Source of the DNA: Halobacteriovoraceae bacterium
Lineage (GTDB): Bacteria; Bdellovibrionota; Bacteriovoracia; Bacteriovoracales; Bacteriovoracaceae
Length of the DNA stretch: 64,000 bases
Assembly: GCA_002707495.1 (NCBI GenBank)
Contig: PAMZ01000006.1
Coordinates: forward strand, 124,001 to 188,000
Direction: 5' to 3'
Shown in pieces: positions 32,930 to 41,815 of the stretch (position 1 is its first letter; the number at the start of each line of letters is the position of its first letter). The notes under the pieces are model-generated. The model was given only the letters and a program-made list of their open reading frames with translations. It ran no database searches and was not told the origin of the DNA. A program made the translations under genes and the position numbers.

Positions 32930-33807
32930 TTATTTTTCTCTAAAGAATATCTTGAAAAGTAATCTCTAGCTTCTTGGATTCTCTCAGTATCTATTTTCCT
33001 GTTTTTTAGCTTGATCACTTCTTCTAATTGCTGAATTGACTTAGCTCCGATTAAGACGAAATCGACTACGTTTAAGGCAAAATGAAGAGAAAGCTCTTGA
33101 AGCTCTTCGCTAAATTCAAACCTATCACGATATTCAACTTTCTTTTGCCATCCACTTTTTTTCCACCAGGGAGCCCAACTACGACAGTCTGAATCATCAA
33201 ACTTTCGATCGAGGTTTACACTTCCCGCGAGAATTCCTTTATCAAAAACTCCCCAGGCCATAGTCTTAGCGCCATCATCATTTACAGTCTCAAATGCATT
33301 GTGAAAAAGATTACATTCCGATTGAAGATATTCAATCCTAGCCACTTCGCTAGCAAGCGCTATCTCTTCATTATTCGTATTACAAAGTCCAATATGTTTA
33401 ATCTTTCCCAGGGATTGTGCTTTAGCTAGCACCTCAACTGAATAGCGTATATCAACATTAGGATCCGGCCAATGGATCATATAGATATCAATATAATCGG
33501 ACCGAAGATCCCGAAGTGACTGGTCCAGCATCTTTTGTATGAGTTGTGGGTCATTGGACATATTGACTCTCTTGCTAGGATGCCATGAGACTCCTGCTTT
33601 AGAGACGATTTGAACTTTATCGCGGATTTTCTCAAAAAACTGCCCAAGAAATCTCTCCGACTCCCCAAAACCGTAAATAGGTGCCGAATCATATAACTTA
33701 ATGCCGAAATCGAGTGCAAACTCTAAAAGCTCTTGCCTATTATCAACTTCACCAAATCCATATCCGCCTCCTTTTCCACTAAGAGAGGCCCCTCCAAATG
33801 CCAACAT
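32926..33807 (-). CDS. Aldo/keto reductase
   Basis: A 293-residue NADPH-dependent oxidoreductase with a TIM-barrel fold. The catalytic tetrad is visible: Asp in LYDSAP, Tyr in PIYGFGESE, Lys in IVSKAG and His in YMIHWPDPN. The loops SECNLFHNAFE and LIGAKSIQQLEEV are also typical. Translation is coupled to the following glycosyltransferase by an ATGA overlap. Such pairs occur in sugar or lipopolysaccharide loci, which suggests a role in surface-sugar metabolism; this is inference. The start is ATG at 33807. Confidence 0.9.
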   Translation of the reverse strand: MLAFGGASLSGKGGGYGFGEVDNRQELLEFALDFGIKLYDSAPIYGFGESERFLGQFFEKIRDKVQIVSKAGVSWHPSKRVNMSNDPQLIQKMLDQSLRDLRSDYIDIYMIHWPDPNVDIRYSVEVLAKAQSLGKIKHIGLCNTNNEEIALASEVARIEYLQSECNLFHNAFETVNDDGAKTMAWGVFDKGILAGSVNLDRKFDDSDCRSWAPWWKKSGWQKKVEYRDRFEFSEELQELSLHFALNVVDFVLIGAKSIQQLEEVIKLKNRKIDTERIQEARDYFSRYSLEKNK

Positions 33808-33863
33808 GGCTTCAATCTAAGTGAAAAACTTTACAGAGTCTACTCACGGCTTTAAATAATTGT

Positions 33864-34826
33864 ATGGACTTATGTGTTATTGCCCATCGCGGCGAAGCTC
33901 AAGCATTTACCAAAGGACTTAAAGCAGTCACTTCTCACTATTATCAAGGTGAAGAGTTTTCAGTCTTAATCTGTGGAGAAGGTGTTTTTGAAGCTTCAAA
34001 ACTTGGCAGTCATTTGGGTTCATTTGAGCGTGTCCTTAATTTTGGGATCGCTGGGGCATTGAATAAAAAAATTGTTTTAGGAACTATTCATCCCATTAGA
34101 ACCCACTATCTTCATCTAGGTGAGGCACCTGAATTTAAATCTTACACACCAAAACCTGAGCAAACTTATGATTGCATAACAAGTTTTGAGCGAGTTCTTT
34201 CAAGTGAGAAAGCTTATGAACTCTATCAATTTGCAGATATCGTCGATCGTGAAGCTTGGCTTTTCGCCAAAATTTGCGCCGATGCAAGCATTCCTTTTGA
34301 GAGCTATAAACTTATCTCTGATTATGCTGGAGAAAATACCAATTGTTTTGATATTAAAGAAAAAGCTCTTGAGTACTCAGAAGAGCTTTTTTCCTATTAT
34401 CAAGAGCTAAAAACTCACAAAATGAAAGGGGAGACCCAAATAGAACTAAATCTTCCTGGGAGCTTTACCCAAAAAAAGAGGCTTTCAAAAATACTAAAAG
34501 CCTTAAGTTTTAAAGAGGATTGCTCAATTGATGAGGTTCTCTTGAAAAATCCACTTCCAAAATTAAAATCTGAAATCAACCAATATATTGACGATCTTAA
34601 CCAAAAACTAAATCCTATTCAGGTACAAATTCAAGAGAAAATAAACTCTCTACAAAAACCCTTTGATGAAATTGGGGCGAAAATTATTTTTGATCCAAAA
34701 CTTGAAAAAAAGAAGTTTCGTATCCAGATGGAAATCAATGATCAAAAAAACATAGATAATTTAAACTCTCTTCTTTCTCGGACTCATTTCAGTGAATTTG
34801 AAAACCTATGGAATGGCGATGTTTAA
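33864..34826 (+). CDS. Nucleoside phosphorylase/nucleosidase-like protein with extra C-terminal domain
   Basis: A 320-residue protein. Residues 1-180 resemble the phosphorylase superfamily (MTA/SAH nucleosidase, futalosine hydrolase): CGEGVFEASKLG, FGIAGALNKKIVLGTI, then the DIVDREAWLFAKICADASIPF and LISDYAG blocks, where the family signature DMEGAA and ISD reside. Glu in DREA may replace the usual ribose-binding Glu. Residues 185-320 are an unrecognised helical and beta domain (LKALSFKEDCSIDEV). It is followed without a gap, in an overlap, by a radical SAM gene. The substrate is unknown; a nucleoside or nucleoside-like compound is expected from the fold. Confidence 0.72.
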   Translation: MDLCVIAHRGEAQAFTKGLKAVTSHYYQGEEFSVLICGEGVFEASKLGSHLGSFERVLNFGIAGALNKKIVLGTIHPIRTHYLHLGEAPEFKSYTPKPEQTYDCITSFERVLSSEKAYELYQFADIVDREAWLFAKICADASIPFESYKLISDYAGENTNCFDIKEKALEYSEELFSYYQELKTHKMKGETQIELNLPGSFTQKKRLSKILKALSFKEDCSIDEVLLKNPLPKLKSEINQYIDDLNQKLNPIQVQIQEKINSLQKPFDEIGAKIIFDPKLEKKKFRIQMEINDQKNIDNLNSLLSRTHFSEFENLWNGDV

Positions 34827-35811
34827 TAAAGTTTTTATTGAAAGTAACTACCTAGAACATCCTAGAGTTTTTCGGATTTTAGAAAAAATAAAATACCAAG
34901 ACAAAATACCGATCAATGACATTGGAGATGTATGGGGAAGAGTCAAAAAACCTTATCTTCAAAAGAGAACGAATCTTAATCTATTTATTGGAGCAAAAAA
35001 AGGCCAATTAGTTAAAGAGGCTCCCCCAGCCTATGGGGCAGGAACTCAAAAACACTTTTATTTTATTCACGCCTATAATTGTATCTATGAATGTGAATAT
35101 TGCTACTTACAAGGCCATTTCAATACGCCTGATTTGGTCTTTTTTGTCAACCATCATGAAATCATAGAAGAGATGAAAGAAGTCGCCCTCAATAATCCTG
35201 GGTGTTGGTTTCATGCTGGAGAATTTTCAGATTCATTGGCACTTTCTCATATAACTGGGGAGCTCCCAGAGTATTTTGATTTTTTTAAGAATAACCCCGA
35301 TGAGAAACTAGAAATCAGAACAAAATCGGTCAATATAAAAGAGCTTTTAAAACTAAAGCCTCTTCCAAATATCTTTGTCAGTTTTTCACTTTCTTCGGAA
35401 TATTCCGCCAAAAAATTTGATTTGAAGACTCCTCCAACTAAACATCGTATCAATGCCATTGAAAAGCTCGTTCAAGCTGGTTATAGAATTGGAATTCATT
35501 TCGATCCCATAATTTATGTTAATAATTTCGAAAAAGACTATGAAGATATCATAACTAATCTTAGCCAAGTGCTCCCCGATTCGAGCCTCGCTTATATATC
35601 AATAGGCGTTGTGAGGTTTACAGGAGATGTTTACCATCAAACAATTCGAAACTACCCTGACTCTGAAATTAGTCATACTCTCTTTTCGAAAAGTGAGGAT
35701 GGAAAGGTTCGCTATAATAGGCCTATGCGGAAATGGATCTTAAATAAAATAAGGGAGAAACTTCTCCCTTATTACCAAAATGATAAGATTTATGAATGCA
35801 TGGAAGATTAA
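34819..35811 (+). CDS. Radical SAM protein, spore photoproduct lyase-like
   Basis: ATG 34819 is preferred (the GTG frame runs from 34792), giving about 330 residues. The radical SAM cluster is the C-x3-C-x2-C motif in NCIYECEYCYLQG. HAGEFSDSLALSH, IRTKSVNIKELL, LSSEYSAKKFDLKTPP and GYRIGIHFDPIIY match the SPL (SplB) family pattern, whose Bacillus member repairs thymine dimers by hydrogen abstraction. Organisms without spores carry uncharacterised relatives. It overlaps the upstream nucleosidase-like gene by 8 bases and probably functions with it, perhaps on a modified nucleoside; this link is inference. Confidence 0.82.
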   Translation: MFNKVFIESNYLEHPRVFRILEKIKYQDKIPINDIGDVWGRVKKPYLQKRTNLNLFIGAKKGQLVKEAPPAYGAGTQKHFYFIHAYNCIYECEYCYLQGHFNTPDLVFFVNHHEIIEEMKEVALNNPGCWFHAGEFSDSLALSHITGELPEYFDFFKNNPDEKLEIRTKSVNIKELLKLKPLPNIFVSFSLSSEYSAKKFDLKTPPTKHRINAIEKLVQAGYRIGIHFDPIIYVNNFEKDYEDIITNLSQVLPDSSLAYISIGVVRFTGDVYHQTIRNYPDSEISHTLFSKSEDGKVRYNRPMRKWILNKIREKLLPYYQNDKIYECMED

Positions 35812-36461
35812 CCAACCGCTGCTATCAATGAATCAATCCAAGACTTATAACTGGCTAGGTTAATCACATAAGTGTACTCACCGGCTTCTTTAGTGGAATG
35901 CAAACCGATAAGCCTTCTTTCTCCATCAATATTTTGATAAATTGGCCCCCCAGAGTCACCTACAAAACTATATCTATCGACTAGTTTAAGAGCTGTTTTA
36001 CTAAAATTCATCTCAAGATATTGGGGATTAGTCCATGTTCTACAATTTCCGCTTGCCCGACTTCCAAAACCAATTCTTTCTAAAACAGAGTCTTTTTCTA
36101 ATTCAATAGTATCTGGAATCTCATCAAATAAAACATTTCTTGTTACAGGCTCTTTTAAAAACAAAAGGGCAATATCATTTTCATAAAGAGATTGAGATGG
36201 ATTATATTCTGGATGAATATAACACCTCTCTACTTCATAAGTATCGGTGATAAAATTATAATCATGTGTCAAAATGATTTGAACACTCTCAGCACAGTCA
36301 ATACTATGTGCCGCAGTAAGAAGTGCCCTATTGTCGATGAGAACACCGGTTGAGGTAAAAACCTTTCCACCTCTTTTTACCTCAACAATGACCGTAGATA
36401 GGAAACTATCCCAATTAAGTTGATTCTCATTTTGTAATAAGGGTGATGATAAAACTTCCAT
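35808..36461 (-). CDS. Trypsin-like serine protease without signal peptide
   Basis: The frame is open from 36506, but ATG 36461 (MEVLSSPLLQNENQL) has an excellent AGGAG at 36466-36470, so I choose it. It has 217 residues. The S1 triad is complete: His in LLTAAHSIDC, Asp in ENDIALLFL and Ser in FVGDSGGPIY. It ends LASYKSWIDSLIAAVG. No secretion signal is visible at either start, so it may be cytoplasmic or exported by another route. Only two or three Cys remain. It overlaps the convergent radical SAM stop by 4 bases. Confidence 0.85.
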   Translation of the reverse strand: MEVLSSPLLQNENQLNWDSFLSTVIVEVKRGGKVFTSTGVLIDNRALLTAAHSIDCAESVQIILTHDYNFITDTYEVERCYIHPEYNPSQSLYENDIALLFLKEPVTRNVLFDEIPDTIELEKDSVLERIGFGSRASGNCRTWTNPQYLEMNFSKTALKLVDRYSFVGDSGGPIYQNIDGERRLIGLHSTKEAGEYTYVINLASYKSWIDSLIAAVG

Positions 36462-36551
36462 AAAACTCCTTTTTAAGGTGGCTTGCCACCACTTCAAGAC
36501 TGGCATAGAATAGGGCCTAACCAGATTTCGCGCTAGAGACAGTGTGACCCC

Positions 36552-37067
36552 ATGGATAACCCCTCGAATATGTTAAATATTAACAATAAATTTTTTACCA
36601 AGTGCCAAGATGACCTTAAATTACAAGGTTTTTTCGAGATCAATTTGTCTCTACCGGATGATATTAAAAAACTAGTTAAAACAAGACAGTTCTTTGAATT
36701 AGATCAAAAATTTAAACTGATGACAGCAACGGACGGCATGATTTTTAAAGCACTCTCGGAGTTCGAGAGCTTTAACTCAATTGAATTTATTATTTCTCTT
36801 CGTGAGTCGGACAATGAATGGGAAGAAGATGGAATATGGCACGACGATGGCTCCAGGAAGCTTGCTTTCTCTCTTTCTTTAACTATTGAGCCACCAAAGG
36901 GTGGCATATTAGAGTTAAGAAAAAAAGGAGACACTCAATCTACTAAAATCTGGACTCCACCTTACGGAAATATGATAGTTTTTGCCACAGGATCAAATGG
37001 CTACGAACACAAAATTAATCGTGTTACCCAAGGCAGTCGACTCATAATAGCTGGCTGGTGTAGCTAA
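36552..37067 (+). CDS. 2-oxoglutarate/Fe(II)-dependent oxygenase (prolyl-hydroxylase-like)
   Basis: A 171-residue protein with the double-stranded beta-helix signature. Iron ligands H97 and D99 lie in IWHDDGSRK, and H153 in GYEHKINRV. The 2OG-binding Arg163 follows in TQGSRLIIAGW. The order and spacing match P4Hc-type enzymes. No signal peptide. The substrate (protein side chain or small molecule) cannot be told. It converges on the DUF442 gene with a 4-base overlap. The start at ATG 36552 is preceded by a GTGACCCC-like stretch, without a strong ribosome site. Confidence 0.8.
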   Translation: MDNPSNMLNINNKFFTKCQDDLKLQGFFEINLSLPDDIKKLVKTRQFFELDQKFKLMTATDGMIFKALSEFESFNSIEFIISLRESDNEWEEDGIWHDDGSRKLAFSLSLTIEPPKGGILELRKKGDTQSTKIWTPPYGNMIVFATGSNGYEHKINRVTQGSRLIIAGWCS

Positions 37068-37519
37068 CCCTTAATAATCGTCTCAGCCTGCTCGATAAAA
37101 GCTGGATTTGAAAGACCACTTAACTTTGCTATTTCAACTGCCTCGTTAAAATCCATACCCGATTTTGCTAGGTGAACAATAAGCCATCCAGCTACACGAT
37201 TTGCAGACCCACAATGAATAAGAATTTTTTCTTCGCTCCCATGACCTGAAACAATATCTGAGATCTCCTTGGCAGCCTCTTTCGATATTTTTCCATCTAA
37301 TAAAAGAGGTATTTGGTGATATTGAATTCCTATACCCTCTGCTCTTTGTTTATCTTTTTCAAAGTCAGCTTCACTAGGAGCACGTAAATTAATGACAGCG
37401 ACGATATTTTTTGCCTTAATGCTATCCCAGGCCCTATCCCCAGGCTGACCTCCAAGAAAGAGGTTTTTATAAAGCCATAGTTGAACTAGATCAGGCACAT
37501 CAGTTACTCTTGTTGTCAT
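37064..37519 (-). CDS. DUF442/Blh-type phosphatase-like protein
   Basis: ATG 37519 (MTTRVTDVPDLVQLWL) with AAAGGA upstream gives 151 residues, starting 5 bases downstream of the preceding permease stop codon. The protein-tyrosine-phosphatase-like loop HCGSANRVAGW contains C-x4-R, as in the beta-lactamase-hydrolase-like (Blh/DUF442) family linked to sulfide and persulfide metabolism. Together with the two YeeE/YedE halves upstream it forms a three-gene operon that resembles the pmpA-pmpB-blh arrangement of BigR-type sulfide regulons. No repressor or persulfide dioxygenase is visible here. Confidence 0.82.
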   Translation of the reverse strand: MTTRVTDVPDLVQLWLYKNLFLGGQPGDRAWDSIKAKNIVAVINLRAPSEADFEKDKQRAEGIGIQYHQIPLLLDGKISKEAAKEISDIVSGHGSEEKILIHCGSANRVAGWLIVHLAKSGMDFNEAVEIAKLSGLSNPAFIEQAETIIKG

Positions 37520-37523
37520 ATCA

Positions 37524-37946
37524 CTATCCTTTCTTTGAAAGCTTATCAAACCATTTAAAACTAAGCATACCAAGGAGCATGAAGATAATAAAGACTATGG
37601 GTTCAGCTTTTAAAGAAAAAAGATTAGCAATCCCAGGACCTGGGCAAATCCCTCCAAGCCCCCAACCGATACCAAAAAGTGCTGAGCCAACTAGGAGCTT
37701 CAAATCAATTTCATTTGCGGTAGGCATATGAAAGTTTTCCCCTAAAAGGGGATTTTTTCTTTTTAAGACAAATCGAAAAGTCACAAAATTTAAACCAGCT
37801 GCCCCACCCATCACAAAAATAAGATCTGGATCCCAAGTACCCCATAAATCTAAAAATCCAATAACTTTATTTGGATTAACCATTCCTGACACAGACAAGC
37901 CAATTGAAAAAAGAAGACCTAAGAAAAAAGAGCTTAAAAAGTTCAT
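37524..37946 (-). CDS. YeeE/YedE (sulfur transport) family membrane protein, PmpB-like
   Basis: A 140-residue inner-membrane protein, one half of the YeeE/YedE fold. Sequence blocks GLSVSGMVNPNKVIGFLDL and GIGWGLGGICPGPGIANL contain the conserved Cys in CPGPG, which in YeeE relays thiosulfate sulfur. Four to five membrane segments. It overlaps the PmpA-like gene by four bases. Likely imports thiosulfate or another sulfur species together with its partner. Confidence 0.87.
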   Translation of the reverse strand: MNFLSSFFLGLLFSIGLSVSGMVNPNKVIGFLDLWGTWDPDLIFVMGGAAGLNFVTFRFVLKRKNPLLGENFHMPTANEIDLKLLVGSALFGIGWGLGGICPGPGIANLFSLKAEPIVFIIFMLLGMLSFKWFDKLSKKG

Positions 37947-38347
37947 GAAAACATCCTAGCTAGATATACCGTCAAAATACCAAAGCCCATGAAAACTCCT
38001 GTGGCGGCCATTGAACGTAATGACAATCTTGGCAGACCACACACTCCATGACCCGAAGTACAACCCGAACCAAGTCTCGTTCCAAAGCCTACCAAAAAGC
38101 CTGCAAGCGCCATAACTGGTAGAGGGGTTTTAAATTCATAAATAAAAAGCTCTGGAGCAACATAAGAGAGAAGCCATGAGCCCAAAACCAAGCCTAAAAC
38201 GATTGCTGATCTCCAAATAAGGTCAGGGCCTGGTCTATTAAAAAGACCGGCCACAATTCCAGTGACTCCAAAAATTCTTCCATTCAAAAGCAAAAGAAGC
38301 GTTGCTGAAAGACCTATAATAACTCCTCCAACTAATGCAATGACCAT
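37943..38347 (-). CDS. YeeE/YedE (sulfur transport) family membrane protein, PmpA-like
   Basis: A 134-residue membrane protein, the other half of the pair. The conserved GFGTRLGSGCTSGHGVCGLPRLS includes the GCTSGHG motif of this family. NGRIFGVTGIVAGL near residue 22 is also typical. ATG 38347 is the first gene of the sulfur operon; it is divergent from the lipase-like gene at 38436. Split YeeE/YedE proteins in tandem are common in proteobacteria. Confidence 0.87.
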   Translation of the reverse strand: MVIALVGGVIIGLSATLLLLLNGRIFGVTGIVAGLFNRPGPDLIWRSAIVLGLVLGSWLLSYVAPELFIYEFKTPLPVMALAGFLVGFGTRLGSGCTSGHGVCGLPRLSLRSMAATGVFMGFGILTVYLARMFS

Positions 38348-38435
38348 AAACCACCCTTTAATTTTTTTCTCTCAAACTATTTTTACTGTGTTATTTTAAA
38401 ACTCAAACTGAACTTTAATACAAGGATTATAACTC

Positions 38436-39347
38436 ATGTCTCATTATATTATATTGATCTTGATCAATATTTTGATTTCTACCTCTACTTTTAGCACCGA
38501 GATTAATCCTGAACAATGGTACCAAATTGATGATTTTCCTATGAAAAAAAATTCAACAGAGTTCATTTTAACAGGAAGAAAATATCAGATTGCCTCCTAT
38601 ACATACCTCCCACTAAATGCCGAAAAAGCTTCCGTTACAACTGTGCATGGCTATCTAGTTAATTGCGCCTATCTTGCGCCTATTCATCGATTTTTGCTAG
38701 AGTCAGGGTATAAAGTCACTTGCATTGAAATGGCCGGATTGGGACAATCGGAGGGAGAGAGAGCTAAGATAGCAAGCTTTAAAACCTACCAAGAATTTAT
38801 TAGTCAATTACCTAAAGCAGCACCAGATTCAAAATTTCTTATCACACACTCAACCGGCGCGGTAGGGGTTTTTGATTCTTTATTTTCGAAAAAGAAGCTT
38901 CCTTATAAGCATATTATTCTCACAACACCTCTAGTGAGAATTCGTAAATATCAATTCACAAAAATTATCTATTACCTTGGGAGATATTTTATTGATGGAG
39001 TAACAAGAGATCCTAAGTCTGCAGATTATAAAAGTGAAAAATTAAACGAACTTCACCGCAAGGATCCTTTTTGGATTTCAGAAACTCCGGTAAGCTGGGT
39101 TGGAAATCTAATAGAATGGAATAATGAGCTTGAAAAAAATGAAATGACAGCTCCTCAATCCAATATAACAATTATCTACGGAGGCTCAGATCAGGTGGTT
39201 GATACAGAATATAATAAAAACTTCCTTGAAAAGAGGATACCAAATGCCTCTCATATCCTACTTGAAGGTGGATCCCATTACCCATTCTGGGATCCTGACC
39301 TGCAAAAGAAATTTAAACAGATTGTTTTGTCAAAGCTACAATTGTAG
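38436..39347 (+). CDS. Exported alpha/beta hydrolase, lysophospholipase-like
   Basis: A 303-residue protein with a signal peptide (MSHYIILILINILISTSTFS). The fold motifs are those of monoacylglycerol lipase/PldB-like hydrolases: TTVHGYLVNCAYLAPIHRFL, MAGLGQSEGER, nucleophile Ser in ITHSTGAVG (a variant of GxSxG with H replacing G), Asp in YGGSDQVVD and His in GGSHYPFWD. Its action would be in the periplasm, on lipids or esters. ATG 38436. The 3' end overlaps the convergent transketolase by 12 bases. Confidence 0.85.
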   Translation: MSHYIILILINILISTSTFSTEINPEQWYQIDDFPMKKNSTEFILTGRKYQIASYTYLPLNAEKASVTTVHGYLVNCAYLAPIHRFLLESGYKVTCIEMAGLGQSEGERAKIASFKTYQEFISQLPKAAPDSKFLITHSTGAVGVFDSLFSKKKLPYKHIILTTPLVRIRKYQFTKIIYYLGRYFIDGVTRDPKSADYKSEKLNELHRKDPFWISETPVSWVGNLIEWNNELEKNEMTAPQSNITIIYGGSDQVVDTEYNKNFLEKRIPNASHILLEGGSHYPFWDPDLQKKFKQIVLSKLQL

Positions 39348-41300
39348 ATAAGCATCGACAATGGCATTTTCATCAAGGCCAGCTTTCGTATATAACTCAT
39401 CTGCAATATATGCTGATTGCCCAAAGTGACCGCATACACCTAGCCCACGATAATTAAACTCCATCCCCTGTTGTTTAAGAGCCATTATAAGCTGAGAGCC
39501 AAGACCACCTATAATCTGATGATCTTCCACTGTTACAAGTTTACCATTTAAATATTTTTTGATTGTTTCAGTATCCGGATAATTGACTAGACTTGAATTT
39601 ATTACGGCAATGTCTTTTCCTTTCTCTTTAAGCATTTCTGATGCCTTAAGCGCTTTATAAAGAGTTGGGCCGGAGCTGACAATCACTCCATCACTTCCCT
39701 CTTTTAAGACCTGAGCTTTTTTCATAGAGTAATTTTCAACACCCAAAGACTTAGGAAAATTTTCCCTTCCAACAAAGAAGATATAACTAGAAGCCTTCTC
39801 TCCTTTTTCCCTTTTTGAAGCTATGTCTTTGATAGCTTCATACATATAGGCTTCAGCTTCTTCAGAGCAGCTGATAATGACCGCTTTAAGGTTTGGAATA
39901 GAAGAAACAGCACTTAGATAAGTGAGCGACTGATGAGAAGCTCCATCTGCTGCATCTTGAAAACCCGTATGAGAAAAAACAGCGATTAAGGGACAAGAGG
40001 ATAATGAGGCCATAATCAACGGAAGGTTTCCTTTTGTCACACCAAAAGCTGAGAAAGTATCCACAATAGGAATAAAGCCAGCCTTCGCTAATCCTGCTCC
40101 ATGAGAAACCATATTTGCTTCAGCAATTCCCACATCTAAAGAGTCACTTGGAAATTCTTTTTGAAAAGCTGCCATCCCAGTGCTTCCTGCAAGATCTGAG
40201 GAAACTGATACTACCGGTAGGCCTTCTTTTCTGGCCTTAATTGCACCACGAGCAAGACCAGCTTGTGCTTTTTCTTTAGGCATTGAATCAGCTGAAGGTT
40301 TACTTTCAGGTTTATTCGTTAAATCATCTGCCCAAGACTTCAGTTCACTAGGGACTTCTCCTTGCATAATTTCTGAAATAAAAGCATGAATATCTTCAGA
40401 ATAAGCTTTAACCGGAAAACCATGTCCACCAGAAGCTGACTCCATAGTTGATTTAACCCCATAGCCTTTAATTGTTTTAACCCACATAAAAACAGGTTTA
40501 TTCTGCCGAGCTAAATCAATGGCTGATTCGATGGCCGAATAGCAAGCATGTATATCATGGCCATTTTCAACTTTTACAATACTCCATCCAAGGGCACCCA
40601 TGGCTTCAAGGCTTGGCTGCATAGAAAAAGCATCATCAGTAATTCTTCCTGATAATTTGGTGTCATTATCCGATACAATTAATACAAATGGATTCAATTT
40701 ATTTTTGGCCACAAGACCAGGTATAGCGCTAAAAGACTCTTTGGCTTCCCCTTCCATACAAGCACCATCACTCATAGAAACGATGGTCACCCTATCATTG
40801 CCAGCGAGCTTATCACCATGAGCGAGCCCCTGCGCCTGCGGTAGGGCCGAACTTAAGGGGCCATTACTTAGCAGGACTCCCTCAGGATAAAGATGAGACT
40901 CTCCATGGCCCGTAAGTTTTGACTCAATTGAGCGAAATCCTTTAAGCGCTGTTAAATCTAAATCTCCATATCCTAGGTTGGCCCTTAATGCATAAATCCC
41001 ATTTTCAGCATGCCCAATGTCATTGATGAAATTATAATGGTTGTACCAATCAGACTTTTGAAACATATAAGCATGAAGCGCACTCATACATTCTGCCATA
41101 GCTGCAGGTCCACCCCAGTGAGATGCCGCTCCCCCATTGACAGCACTTAAATCCATTAAGGCCACCAAGGCCCTTGTATAATTAGGATCACCACATAGTA
41201 CCTCGGAGTCATCACTAGCCGTGACGGAAATTGAATAATGAGGCTTACTACTTGGTGCGTTAAATAGAGATTGCATGGTGTTTAAAGGTTTCATGAGCAT
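39336..41300 (-). CDS. tkt: Transketolase
   Basis: A 654-residue thiamine-diphosphate enzyme of the non-oxidative pentose phosphate pathway. Length is typical. The ThDP motif is SDGACMEGE through VSDNDTKLSG, with Mg-binding Asp and Asn. HWGGPAAMAECM and GHAENGIYAL at the N-terminal third, GIAEANMVSHGAGLAKAG in the pyrimidine-binding domain and SSGPTLYKAL in the C-terminal domain complete the order. ATG 41300 has AAGGA seven bases upstream. The rather divergent active-site loops leave some doubt between transketolase and related sugar enzymes. Confidence 0.88.
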   Translation of the reverse strand: MLMKPLNTMQSLFNAPSSKPHYSISVTASDDSEVLCGDPNYTRALVALMDLSAVNGGAASHWGGPAAMAECMSALHAYMFQKSDWYNHYNFINDIGHAENGIYALRANLGYGDLDLTALKGFRSIESKLTGHGESHLYPEGVLLSNGPLSSALPQAQGLAHGDKLAGNDRVTIVSMSDGACMEGEAKESFSAIPGLVAKNKLNPFVLIVSDNDTKLSGRITDDAFSMQPSLEAMGALGWSIVKVENGHDIHACYSAIESAIDLARQNKPVFMWVKTIKGYGVKSTMESASGGHGFPVKAYSEDIHAFISEIMQGEVPSELKSWADDLTNKPESKPSADSMPKEKAQAGLARGAIKARKEGLPVVSVSSDLAGSTGMAAFQKEFPSDSLDVGIAEANMVSHGAGLAKAGFIPIVDTFSAFGVTKGNLPLIMASLSSCPLIAVFSHTGFQDAADGASHQSLTYLSAVSSIPNLKAVIISCSEEAEAYMYEAIKDIASKREKGEKASSYIFFVGRENFPKSLGVENYSMKKAQVLKEGSDGVIVSSGPTLYKALKASEMLKEKGKDIAVINSSLVNYPDTETIKKYLNGKLVTVEDHQIIGGLGSQLIMALKQQGMEFNYRGLGVCGHFGQSAYIADELYTKAGLDENAIVDAYLQL

Positions 41301-41380
41301 CGTCCTTGCTTTCCTTGCGGATATGGGGTTAAGTTTCCCATATTAAAGCGTAAATAGTCAGAGTTAGCAATATTTCAGAC

Positions 41381-41409
41381 TTGCATTATCGGTCTGAGAA
41401 GAGTAATTT
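41381..41409 (+). promoter_or_regulatory. Likely promoter of rpmB
   Basis: TTGCAT (41381-41386), 17-base spacer, TAATTT (41404-41409), 33 bases before the rpmB start. Confidence 0.5.
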
Positions 41410-41441
41410 GTGTTGGCTAAAAATGAAAAAAGGAAGATGTC

Positions 41442-41672
41442 ATGGCACGTACATGTGATTTAACAGGAAAGAGAAGACAAGTTGCACACAAGGTCTCTCA
41501 CTCAAATATTAAAACTAAAACTCTTAAGCAAGTAAACTTACAAACGAAAAGAGTTTTCGATCCTGAAACTGGAAAAACTGTAAAGCTTAGACTTTCAGCA
41601 AAGGCGATCAGAACTTTAGATAAAGTTGGATCTCTTTCGAAGTTCTTAAGAAAATACGGACCTACAGCTTAG
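41442..41672 (+). CDS. rpmB: 50S ribosomal protein L28
   Basis: A 76-residue ribosomal protein. MARTCDLTGKR at the start, VSHSNIKTKT, and the RLSAKAIRTLDKVG tail are L28 signatures. Basic composition. Cytoplasmic, part of the 50S subunit. ATG 41442 follows AGGAAGATGTC. Only one Cys is present, so this is the zinc-free form. It is followed by an intrinsic terminator, making a single-gene unit. Confidence 0.97.
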   Translation: MARTCDLTGKRRQVAHKVSHSNIKTKTLKQVNLQTKRVFDPETGKTVKLRLSAKAIRTLDKVGSLSKFLRKYGPTA

Positions 41673-41734
41673 GCTTTAGTTCTATTTTTTAATTTTATTC
41701 AAATTTGGCAGTCTAAGCTGTCATGCAAATAAAG

Positions 41735-41764
41735 AAAAGCTCGCGTAAGCGGGCTTTTGTTGTT
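41735..41764 (+). terminator. rpmB terminator
   Basis: AAAAGCTCGC (41735-41744) pairs with GCGGGCTTTT (41749-41758, one G-T pair), loop GTAA, followed by GTTGTTT. The core AGCTCGCGTA is the same as in the terminator at 50127. Confidence 0.8.
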
Positions 41765-41815
41765 TAATTGTAATGCTGGCTTGACCCTACCTTTCTTTTA
41801 GTCTATTACTGCCCA

